The translations under genes were made by a program, and so were the position numbers. Positions 1 through 5,730 of a stretch of DNA of 9,680 nt are shown piece by piece; the first letter of the stretch is position 1, and each line of letters opens with the position of its first letter. The stretch is from CAYOBW01 sp964402115 (lineage in GTDB: Bacteria; Verrucomicrobiota; Kiritimatiellia; UBA8416; CAYOBW01): the NCBI GenBank assembly GCA_964402115.1, contig CAYOBW010000282.1:1-9680 (forward strand). The letters are read 5' to 3'. The notes beneath the pieces are model-generated. The model ran no database searches and was not told the origin of the DNA. It saw nothing but the letters and a program-made list of their open reading frames with translations.

Positions 1-1
1 C

Positions 2-1669
2 CTGCTGGTCTGCGGTGCGGCTGTGGCGCCGGCTGCGACGTACTATGTCAGCCAGTCTGCAGGCCAGGACGCGTGGACCGGCCAGTCCGAGCGTCCGGAG
101 GGCAACCGCGGGCCCTGGAAGACGCTGGCGCGCGCAGCGACCAACTACGTGGCCGGCGATCGCCTCCTGCTGAAACGCGGGGACACCTGGAACGAGGAGT
201 TGTGCCCGCGGGGGAGCGGAACGCCGGCGCAACCCATCACCATCGGCTCGTATGGCGAAGGTGCGAAGCCGCTGATCGACCGGCTCGACTACAACCAGGA
301 CCGCACCGGCATCCGCCTGGCCGACCAGGGCGGCTACCGGATCGTCGGGATCGAATTCGCCCGCTGCATGACCGGCATCTACGCGGAGTACGCCGCCGGC
401 GTGCCGATGAAGGAGTACCTCTGGATCGAGGACTGCTACTTCCACGATGCCCTGCTGTATCAGCACTACGAGGATTACCCCGCGCGCAAGATCGGCCTCG
501 GGATCTGCCTCTTCTCGCACGAACGCCAGAACCGGATCGTGCTGCGCAACATCATGGTCAGGAACTGCGTGTTCCGCAGGCTGGCGTCCGGCGTGTGGAG
601 CAACAGCCCGGACAACTTCAACAAGAATGCCTCCTTTGTCTACAACTTCGGGAACATGATCTTCGAGGGCTGCCTGTTCGAGGAGGGCTACCAGTGGCAG
701 ATGGGGATCCGCGGGGTCGCGGGCGGCGCCGTGCGGAACTGCGTCACCCACGACATCTGGCGGGGCTTCCGTGCCTTCAACGGCGTGGCCGGGGCCATGT
801 TCTTTCGCTGCAAGGATTGGGTCTTCGAGAACAGCGAGTGGGGATACGTGGATATCGGGCAGGGCAGCGGCGATGGCGAGGCTTTCGACTTCGAGGGCAA
901 CTGCGACAACATGGTCATGCGCGACTGCCTCTTCCACGACACCGATGGGCCCGGCTTCCTGCTCTGCTGCTACGCCTCCGACGGCAACCCCAACAAGGGC
1001 ATCCGCATGGAGAACTGCGTCGTGAACGGGAAGGCGAAGCGTCCGATTGGCCTGCCCCGGTGCGCAATCGTCAACACGACCGACTGGACGGAAACGACCT
1101 GGGACCGCTGCCGCTTCTACCTCTCCCCGGGGGAGGCGCTCATGCGGGTGATGGATCCCGAGAAGGACAAGAAATCGAAGTTCGTCGCCTGCGTGGTCAA
1201 GAACCTCGCCCAGGCCTGCAGCACGCCCAACCTCGCGCGCAAGGCCATCGCCACGGCGTCCTCGGCCGTGTCCATGAACACGGCGGCCAGGGGCATCGAC
1301 GGCAATGCGGACACGTCCTGGAAGGCGGCCGAAGCCACGCAGCAGTGGCTCCGACTCGATTTCGGGAAGCTGGTTGCGGTCAATGAATTCAGGCTCAAAG
1401 AGGCGGCCGATTCCACGGTTACCCGCTATGTTATCGAGTCCTGGGATGACAAGGCCTCGCGCTGGGTGGGTTGTTTCAACGGCCGGACCATCGGCCCCGG
1501 CTTCGTGGCACCGGTCGTCAGTCGGACCACGCGCAAGGTGCGGCTGACGATCCTGCAGACTGCCGGCGGCGCTCCCGGCATCAGCGAATTCGAGGCCTAC
1601 AACGACGCCACGGGAGAGGTGTTCAACGATCCCACCGGCGCGACGGCGGCCGGCAAAGTCGGCCGTTGA
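2..1669 (+). CDS. Secreted right-handed beta-helix protein with C-terminal F5/8 type C (discoidin) domain, 5' end outside window
   Basis: The frame is open to the left edge, and codons before the GTG at 23 read LLVCGAAVAPAA, the hydrophobic end of a signal peptide, so the true start lies upstream. Numbered from that GTG, residues 5-40 (TYYVSQSAGQDAW...GPWKTLARA) match the usual N-terminus of secreted parallel beta-helix proteins. Residues ~80-390 show the matching short repeated strands, such as IVGIEFARC, LWIEDCYFHD, MIFEGCLFEEG and MVMRDCLFHD. Residues ~403-529 (NLARKAIATASSA to ISEFEAYND) look like a coagulation-factor 5/8 C domain, including GIDGNADTSW and WLRLDFGK. Such proteins commonly bind or cleave polysaccharides outside the cell, but I see no diagnostic catalytic motif, so lyase activity is not assigned. 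The fold call is fairly sure; the substrate is unknown. Confidence 0.85.
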   Translation: MLVCGAAVAPAATYYVSQSAGQDAWTGQSERPEGNRGPWKTLARAATNYVAGDRLLLKRGDTWNEELCPRGSGTPAQPITIGSYGEGAKPLIDRLDYNQDRTGIRLADQGGYRIVGIEFARCMTGIYAEYAAGVPMKEYLWIEDCYFHDALLYQHYEDYPARKIGLGICLFSHERQNRIVLRNIMVRNCVFRRLASGVWSNSPDNFNKNASFVYNFGNMIFEGCLFEEGYQWQMGIRGVAGGAVRNCVTHDIWRGFRAFNGVAGAMFFRCKDWVFENSEWGYVDIGQGSGDGEAFDFEGNCDNMVMRDCLFHDTDGPGFLLCCYASDGNPNKGIRMENCVVNGKAKRPIGLPRCAIVNTTDWTETTWDRCRFYLSPGEALMRVMDPEKDKKSKFVACVVKNLAQACSTPNLARKAIATASSAVSMNTAARGIDGNADTSWKAAEATQQWLRLDFGKLVAVNEFRLKEAADSTVTRYVIESWDDKASRWVGCFNGRTIGPGFVAPVVSRTTRKVRLTILQTAGGAPGISEFEAYNDATGEVFNDPTGATAAGKVGR

Positions 1670-1685
1670 CTGCGACGGCCTGATC

Positions 1686-1811
1686 CAGTCAGCCCCCGCC
1701 ACCACGGCTTGTCCCAGGGCGAGGCCGTCATTGGGTGGCACCTCGCCATGCGCACGAGGACGGTCCGCGCCCAGCCCGGTCAGCCGTTCGCACACGAGTG
1801 CGGTCAGGATG
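1686..1811 (-). pseudogene. hypF: Decayed, displaced copy of the hypF 3' end
   Basis: This stretch aligns with 5731-5856, the last ~42 codons of the intact hypF in this window, in the same orientation and at roughly nine in ten positions by eye. Read on the minus strand it gives ILTALVCERLTGLG, then a short shifted stretch, then GEVPPNDG and ALGQAVVAGAD, against HypF's GEVPPNDGGIALGQAVVAGAN. It carries a 3-base deletion and two small insertions (2 and 1 bases) that cancel in frame, and the HypF stop is lost. No start codon or upstream hypF sequence remains: similarity ends at 1811, where the dispersed repeat begins. It is a non-functional gene fragment. Confidence 0.85.
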
Positions 1812-1984
1812 GGGATAGGCTGTCGGTCAGAGCGCGCAAAGAGCTTGGTGCGATGTCAACGGTGGTAAGGATCGCATCCGGAACAGCCGACCCGGTAACT
1901 GGGAGCGGGGGCGTCCCGCCCCCGGCCTTCGCGTTGCGGGGGCGAGACGCCCCCGCTCCCAGTGAAGGCGCACAGATCGCCTGA
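1811..1984. repeat. Dispersed direct repeat, copy A (~174 bases)
   Basis: It begins GGGGATAGGCTGTC and ends AATCGCCTGA-like (here AGATCGCCTGA). It matches 2521-2695 with only a handful of differences: one small indel and substitutions near its start, one at GGATCGCATCC versus GGATCTCATCC, and one near the end. Both ends are sharp because the flanks differ between copies; the left flank here is the hypF fragment. The second half carries the 66-base palindrome. No transposase and no terminal inverted repeats are seen, so it is a non-autonomous dispersed repeat or a duplicated intergenic segment. Confidence 0.9.
1898..1963. repeat. 66-base GC-rich palindrome (copy A)
   Basis: The left arm is 1898-1923, beginning ACTGGGAGCGGGGGCG. 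The right arm is 1938-1963, ending CGCCCCCGCTCCCAGT. The arms are 26 bases with one mismatch around a 14-base loop, giving a very stable hairpin in either strand's RNA. No T tract follows on either side, so it does not look like a standard intrinsic terminator. It lies downstream of the beta-helix gene and, with copy B, between two convergent genes, so a role in transcript-end protection or termination is possible but only inferred. Confidence 0.9.
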
Positions 1985-2520
1985 CCCTATTCCGTGTCAG
2001 CTCAGTAGGGTCTGTGGCCTCGCCGACAGCGGGAGCGGTCGGTTGGACACGCCGAGTTGTTCACGACAAAGTTGACCACGTAGTCGGTGTCGGTACAGTT
2101 CTCGACGAGGGTCACGCAGCAGAAGGCCGTATCCAGTGTGTTGACGGCGAGGAAAGGGTATGCCTGATAAGCCCCGCGATCCAACTTACCCCGAGAACTT
2201 CGTCGTGAACCACGCCGCATCCACTACGCCGTCAACTTTGTCGTGAACCCGTTGGGACGGTTGCGCCTCGCCTCACGGTGCCGGGTGATTTGTCAGTTCA
2301 TGGTCCCCTGCATCGGCGAGCCCAAAGCAGTTGACAGCGGCCCCTTCGGCAAGCCCAGAGCAGGCAGCAGGGGAAGTGATGGCAGAGCGGTTGGAGTGGT
2401 GTATGAAGTACAGTCATACAGGCCGCCTGGAATCGCACCGGGAGGGCGACGCTCCGCGGAGCCGCGTGCGGGGCGGGCGGACGTGCGGCGCCATGAATCT
2501 GGAAAGGGTAGCAGGCTGTA
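1985..2520. other. Gene-free spacer between the two direct repeats
   Basis: No ORF here has a convincing start, composition or recognisable domain. A 72-codon minus-strand frame (2002-2220) contains CCVTLVENCTDTDYVVNFVVN, here quoted only in part as DTDYVVNFVVN, and could be a gene scrap, but I do not recognise it. The stretch contains a small inverted repeat (GACCCTA at 1983-1989 and TAGGGTC at 2006-2012), the 2059-2248 motif set, a perfect 12-base palindrome GCTCCGCGGAGC at 2451-2462, and an imperfect ~17-base direct repeat around 2314-2330 and 2347-2363. The overall picture is of accumulated fragments, not a functional gene. Confidence 0.55.
2059..2248. repeat. Inverted repeat pair with a third direct copy of the same motif
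   Basis: GTTCACGACAAAGTTGAC at 2059-2076 is the exact reverse complement of 2231-2248 (18 of 18). Similarity continues inward with a few mismatches (CGTAGT on the left, ACTACG on the right). A near-identical copy in the right-hand orientation, AACTTCGTCGTGAACC, lies at 2196-2211. Translated, the motif reads NFVVN in each orientation. The bracketed 190 bases have the size of a miniature inverted-repeat element, but I see no target-site duplication and no transposase, so the nature is open. Confidence 0.7.
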
Positions 2521-2695
2521 GGGGATAGGCTGTCAGTCATGTGCGCGCAAAGAGCTTGGTGCGATGTCAACGGTGGTAAGGATCTCATCCGGAACAGCCG
2601 ACCCGGTAACTGGGAGCGGGGGCGTCCCGCCCCCGGCCTTCGCGTTGCGGGGGCGAGACGCCCCCGCTCCCAGTGAAGGCGCACAAATCGCCTGA
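2521..2695. repeat. Dispersed direct repeat, copy B (~175 bases)
   Basis: This is the second copy of the 1811-1984 repeat in the same orientation, about 97% identical by eye. It starts GGGGATAGGCTGTC immediately after CAGGCTGTA and ends 16 bases beyond the stop of the lipoprotein gene at 2712. Its left flank has no hypF similarity, so the hypF fragment at 1686-1811 is not part of the repeat unit. On the minus strand its left part could be read as ILTTVDIAPSSL, faintly like a sulfatase segment. Confidence 0.9.
2609..2674. repeat. 66-base GC-rich palindrome (copy B)
   Basis: The structure is the same as at 1898-1963: two 26-base arms with one mismatch around a 14-base loop, sequence unchanged. 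It begins 38 bases past the minus-strand lipoprotein stop codon, so the lipoprotein mRNA would fold here into a strong hairpin. The following bases are not U-rich, which argues against classical intrinsic termination. Confidence 0.9.
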
Positions 2696-2711
2696 GTGCC
2701 GAAGAACCTCT

Positions 2712-3428
2712 CTATTTGCCCCTCAACGCCGGAGGTGGCTCGCCCTTGGACGTATAGACCAGTCTTAGACTCTCGGAGTAGACCCGTGTCCAATCCCACC
2801 CCGGATGCTGCTGCTCCCACTCCTCTGCGGTCATCCTGCGCCATACTGTGTATGCATCGTTGCTTGCCTGACATACGCATCTCGTTGGAGCGTATTGATA
2901 AAGGCAAATCCGACTCTCGCTGTCGGGATCGGAGAAAATCGTGAAGACATCGTCGCATTGGGCATCGCCTTTGGGCCCAATCTCTCGCCATTCGTTCCTC
3001 TTGCGATCAAGGCACGCCACCAGCTGGTGCTCTCTGACATGGATTCTGCCGTCATCTGACGACTGACAGCATTTGTGCAGGATGATCGCAAACAACACAT
3101 CCGTCTGGGGATGCACGAACAAGAATTGCAGATCTGGGATCGCGGATATCATCTCCCAAGTTGCTCCTTCGTCCCTTGAAAGCCAAAGCCCTGGTTGCGT
3201 CTTGACGTCGGATGGGGTGCCACACATGGCATCTCTCCGTGCGTAGTAGTAGTAGATCCCGGAGCGGTTCGGATTCCGGGCCACTATACCTGACATCGGC
3301 AGACCGAATGACACTGCGCCGCTGTAGATACACTGGGCAGGCTTGCGAGGAGAAACGCACGCTGCTGACAGTACAAGCCCGACGAGAATGGCGAGAAACG
3401 TCCTGTTCTTGGCGAATTGGAGCGTCAT
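2712..3428 (-). CDS. Predicted lipoprotein with an Asp-box (BNR/sialidase-like) motif, function unknown
   Basis: This gene encodes 238 residues from the ATG at 3428. Residues 1-24 are MTLQFAKNRT, a hydrophobic stretch FLAILVGLVL, then SAAC. This resembles a lipoprotein signal with Cys24 as lipidation site, although -3 is Ser where Leu is usual. SRDEGATW at 84-91 fits the Asp box (SxDxGxTW) found in beta-propeller proteins. Only one box is clear and the protein is short for a full propeller, so it may be a small or truncated relative; no sialidase catalytic set is visible. The frame stays open upstream to 3815, but the signal peptide and the ATGA overlap with the ORF ending at 3425 favour this start, preceded by GGGGGAACG. 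A sampled 60-base line is about half G+C against roughly 70% in hypF, suggesting separate ancestry. Confidence 0.7.
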   Translation of the reverse strand: MTLQFAKNRTFLAILVGLVLSAACVSPRKPAQCIYSGAVSFGLPMSGIVARNPNRSGIYYYYARRDAMCGTPSDVKTQPGLWLSRDEGATWEMISAIPDLQFLFVHPQTDVLFAIILHKCCQSSDDGRIHVREHQLVACLDRKRNEWREIGPKGDAQCDDVFTIFSDPDSESRICLYQYAPTRCVCQASNDAYTVWRRMTAEEWEQQHPGWDWTRVYSESLRLVYTSKGEPPPALRGK

Positions 3429-3658
3429 CGTTCCCCCACGGTGAATCCTTGCCGACCCCCTTTCGGGTCCACAAACACAACTCCCGCAGCAACCATTTTC
3501 TGTGGATAGCTGGAGTCGCTTGGGGAGGAGAACCCCACGTATTTGATTTTCCCCTTGCATCCCACGACAGTGACCGGTCCCTTCAATTTCTCCGTCTGGA
3601 AATGCCACAGGCAAGCCGGAAGAGACAGGTGACTGAGCCGTGAAGGCCGGAACGCCAA
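3425..3658 (-). pseudogene. Small ORF, probably the 3' remnant of a gene upstream of the lipoprotein
   Basis: The frame ends in TGA overlapping the lipoprotein start as ATGA, a classical coupled junction, so the two were probably an operon. The last ~60 residues (WHFQTEKLKGPVTVVGCKG, ... AAGVVFVDPKGG, ... GFTVGER) have natural protein composition, whereas the other frame over the same bases does not. The first ~15 codons (MAFRPSRLSHLS) are read from the palindromic repeat at 3637-3692, and no good ribosome-binding site precedes the ATG at 3658. I infer that the original 5' part was lost or displaced by the repeat. No family is recognised; a short intact gene remains possible. Confidence 0.45.
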
Positions 3659-3692
3659 AGCGTTCCGCTCCCGGCGAGGCGGCCGTCACGGC
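3637..3692. repeat. 56-base nested palindromic element
   Basis: The inner stem is CGGAACGC (3648-3655) and GCGTTCCG (3660-3667) around a CAAA loop. Outer arms are GCCGTGAAGGC (3637-3647) and GCCGTCACGGC (3682-3692), 10 of 11 complementary. Part of it (GGGAGCGG-type core on the minus strand) resembles the start of the 66-base palindromes, so the two may be diverged members of one repeat family. No T tract flanks it. Confidence 0.65.
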
Positions 3693-3760
3693 GCCACCTC
3701 CGCGTCGGCCACCGGCGCCGGCTCGAGCTGGCGTTGCAGGGTCCGGCGCTCGGTCAGCAT
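3686..3760 (-). pseudogene. Possible 24-codon gene tail next to the palindrome
   Basis: From the ATG at 3760 the minus strand reads MLTERRTLQRQLEPAPVADA and stops at 3686 inside the outer arm of the palindrome. The composition looks like a hydrophilic protein C-terminus and the frame can be entered from upstream without a start. It may be a scrap of a gene tail like the hypF fragment. Evidence is weak because 24 codons open by chance is common in G+C-rich DNA. Confidence 0.2.
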
Positions 3761-3800
3761 GCATGATAGGAAACCACCCGCGTCGAAGTTGCATGTCTGA

Positions 3801-3807
3801 CCTCCCT
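3801..3807 (-). promoter_or_regulatory. Orphan strong ribosome-binding site before ATG at 3794
   Basis: The minus strand reads AGGGAGG, six bases, then ATG at 3794 (MQLRRGWFP...), the best Shine-Dalgarno match in this intergenic stretch. The frame it opens runs through the 3637-3692 palindrome and on into the lipoprotein frame. Residues beyond the first ~17 are low-complexity Ala/Gly/Arg, so the downstream frame is unlikely to be the original gene. It may be the surviving start of the gene whose tail is 3425-3640. Confidence 0.35.
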
Positions 3808-3888
3808 TTTACCATTATTGCGAACGAGCAGGCAGAATCAGCCGCCGCTGTGCAACCTGTAAAGGGAGAGAAGCGTACATCCTGAACA

Positions 3889-3973
3889 GATTCGTGCAGC
3901 CCGCTGAACGGTTCGTGCCAGGGCGCCTTCCCGCCGCTGCCCGCTCAGATCTCGATCGATTCGTGCAGCCCGC
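3889..3973. repeat. 16-base direct repeat at the 3' end of the vWA gene
   Basis: GATTCGTGCAGCCCGC occurs at 3889-3904 and again at 3958-3973, 69 bases apart. The second copy is inside the final codons of the vWA gene (CGLHES); the first is beyond its stop. No further similarity extends from the first copy, so it is either a tiny remnant of a tandem duplication of the gene end or a slippage product. Confidence 0.7.
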
Positions 3974-5720
3974 AGTGGAAATCGGCAAAGCGGATCATGG
4001 CCGCCTGGTTGCCCGGGCGCGGGTCGAAGTCGATACAGAACATGGCTATTTGGCGATAGCGCGTCATGACCATGTAGGCCCTGATGATCTCGTTCCAGTC
4101 AGCCATGCTGTCCCTGACCGGGGCGCCGTCGGAGAGCAGGTAGATGGCGTCCACCTCGCGCAGGCGTGCCGCCTGGCGGATGGCGCAGAAGCAGCGGGTC
4201 CCCCCGCTCTGGTCCATCTCCGCCACCCGGGCAAGGCCCAGGCGCTTGCTGTCCGTGAGCGCCCTGTCATACAGGATCTCGACGTCGCCGCCGAAGTCCA
4301 CGATGTTGAACATGACCTCGTTGCCAAGCCCGCCGATCGACTCGGCCATGTTCTGCTTCAGCGACGCGATGCGCGGGCCCTTCATGGAGTTCGAGGAGTC
4401 CAGCACGTAGCAGAACCGGTCGCTGTAGATCGGCAGCGTGTAGAAGCGGCCGTTCCCGAGCACCACCGTATCCTGCACGCGCTTGCTGCTGCGGTACTGT
4501 TCCGAGGCCGCAGGATCAACCTTGAACGCCGCGCCGTTAGCGGTCCACCAGGCCGCCCAACCGGCCGCGTCTTCAGCCTTCTGCTCGCCGGCGATGCAGC
4601 TGAGTGCATGGACGAGGTCCTGCCGCAGGCGGCCCTTCTCCCGCTTCAGGCGCTGAACGAGGTGGGGGACCATCCGCTCATCGGGGATCGCTGCCGCCGC
4701 GGCGCAAACCTCGATAGCCACCGGCCACGAGCACGTCGGCAGCACTTTGGCCAGGGCCGGCAGGGAGGCTTTCCCGCCGATGCGTCGAATCGCGCGCGCG
4801 GCCTCGATCTGGACGCGGACGTCGTCGTTGGCCAGCGCCTGGTTCAGGAAGGGCGCATAGGCTTCGTCAGCCAGCTCGGCCAGGGCTTGACAAGCCAGGC
4901 ACAGGGGCGGGACGTTTACGTCGAACGACGGTCCGGTGGAGGGGGCCGCGGTCGCGTCGCGCGACGTCTGCGGGCGGGTCACGGCGGCCAGGACTGCTTT
5001 CACGGCACCGGCGTCGGGCTTCTCGCCGAGCATGGCCTGATAGAAGAACCGTGCGGCGGCGACCTGGGGCGTGGCGACACGCAGGCTCCGGATCGCCGCG
5101 GCCGGCGTCGCATCGCGCGCGTAGGCCGCAGCCTGCAGGGCGAAGAAGACGGTCGGAGGATCGTCGGCGCCGATCAGCGCGGCGATGTGGGGGAGCGGGG
5201 CGCCGGGCGCGGCCGGCGGTTCCTGGGCCGCGACGCCGGCGTTCCTCGCCTTCCTGCCGCGTCCCGCCCTGTTGCCGAGCGGGATCTCCTGTCCGGTGGC
5301 GTCGCGGTGGACGACCGCAATGCGTTCGTCCTGACGGACCTGTTCCATGTGATCGCCCAGGGCGCGCAGGCAGAGCGCCGCCGCCGCCAGCCGCAGGTCC
5401 GCGGGCGAACGGCCCCGGCACAGGCTCTCGACGAGCGCCCCCTGGGTGTCCAGCGAAACCATAAAGGCCGACTCGAAGAACCCGCTCGGATTGCGGGCGT
5501 GGGCCTGCAGCTCCCGCAGCCCGTCAGTGCCTTCGCGGGCCCGCTGTGCCAGCCCCCAGAAGACCGAGGCCTCGCTCTTCGATCGCGTCGCCGTGGCCGG
5601 GTCCTTGACGTCGCTCCTCGGACTGAGCAAGACCGTGTCCGCAGGCGCCGGGCACAACGTACCCAAGGCGATCAGAAGGGCGACCGAGTATCCGAAAAAG
5701 AGATGTTGGCGACCATTCAT
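3945..5720 (-). CDS. Exported HEAT-repeat protein with C-terminal von Willebrand A domain
   Basis: This gene encodes 591 residues. Residues 1-28 (MNGRQHLFFG, then YSVALLIALGTLCPAPA, then D) form a signal peptide, so the protein is exported. The middle (~170-400) is Ala/Leu-rich helical sequence with HEAT-like units such as DVRVQIEAARAIRRIG followed by LPALAKVL, and ends AGWAAWWTANG. The C-terminal third is a vWA domain with an apparently complete MIDAS metal site: D441, S443 and S445 (VLDSSNSM), T508 (GGTR) and D531 (LSDGAP). It probably mediates metal-dependent protein binding at the envelope; the partner is unknown. The HEAT-then-vWA layout, with FYTLPIYSDRFCYVLD at the junction, is familiar from Planctomycetota and relatives. 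It starts 9 bases after the hypF stop, so it is probably transcribed with hypF, but no hydrogenase role is known to me. Confidence 0.85.
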   Translation of the reverse strand: MNGRQHLFFGYSVALLIALGTLCPAPADTVLLSPRSDVKDPATATRSKSEASVFWGLAQRAREGTDGLRELQAHARNPSGFFESAFMVSLDTQGALVESLCRGRSPADLRLAAAALCLRALGDHMEQVRQDERIAVVHRDATGQEIPLGNRAGRGRKARNAGVAAQEPPAAPGAPLPHIAALIGADDPPTVFFALQAAAYARDATPAAAIRSLRVATPQVAAARFFYQAMLGEKPDAGAVKAVLAAVTRPQTSRDATAAPSTGPSFDVNVPPLCLACQALAELADEAYAPFLNQALANDDVRVQIEAARAIRRIGGKASLPALAKVLPTCSWPVAIEVCAAAAAIPDERMVPHLVQRLKREKGRLRQDLVHALSCIAGEQKAEDAAGWAAWWTANGAAFKVDPAASEQYRSSKRVQDTVVLGNGRFYTLPIYSDRFCYVLDSSNSMKGPRIASLKQNMAESIGGLGNEVMFNIVDFGGDVEILYDRALTDSKRLGLARVAEMDQSGGTRCFCAIRQAARLREVDAIYLLSDGAPVRDSMADWNEIIRAYMVMTRYRQIAMFCIDFDPRPGNQAAMIRFADFHCGLHESIEI

Positions 5721-5726
5721 TGCGAA

Positions 5727-5730
5727 TCCT
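5727..5730 (-). promoter_or_regulatory. Ribosome-binding site of the vWA gene overlapping the hypF stop
   Basis: The minus strand reads TGAGGATTCGCAATG. The hypF stop TGA runs directly into AGGA, six bases before the vWA start at 5720. This supports the chosen start and translational coupling of the two genes. Confidence 0.65.

Noticed and set aside
1661..1680. Hairpin GGCCG / CGGCC after the beta-helix gene as a terminator
   Set aside because: There are only five base pairs, a 10-base loop, overlap with the stop codon region and no T tract.
1709..1984. Plus-strand 91-codon ORF
   Set aside because: It is composed of the antisense of the hypF fragment plus the palindromic repeat, so it is not a gene.
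1811..2695. Composite transposon bounded by the two direct repeats
   Set aside because: The repeats lack terminal inverted repeats and a transposase, and the enclosed DNA has no cargo gene.
2533..2991. Minus-strand ORFs running through repeat copy B into the lipoprotein region
   Set aside because: They overlap the better-supported lipoprotein frame and the palindrome, with no start signal or recognisable domain.
3244..3256. GTAGTAGTAGTAG triplet run as a phase-variable microsatellite
   Set aside because: It encodes the four tyrosines of IYYYYARRD. Triplet units would not shift the frame, and four units are too few for efficient slippage.
2712..3794. A 360-codon reading from the strong ribosome-binding site at 3801-3807 through the lipoprotein
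   Set aside because: It would place a clear signal peptide in the middle of the protein and read a palindromic repeat as coding. The ATG at 3428 with the ATGA overlap is a better start.
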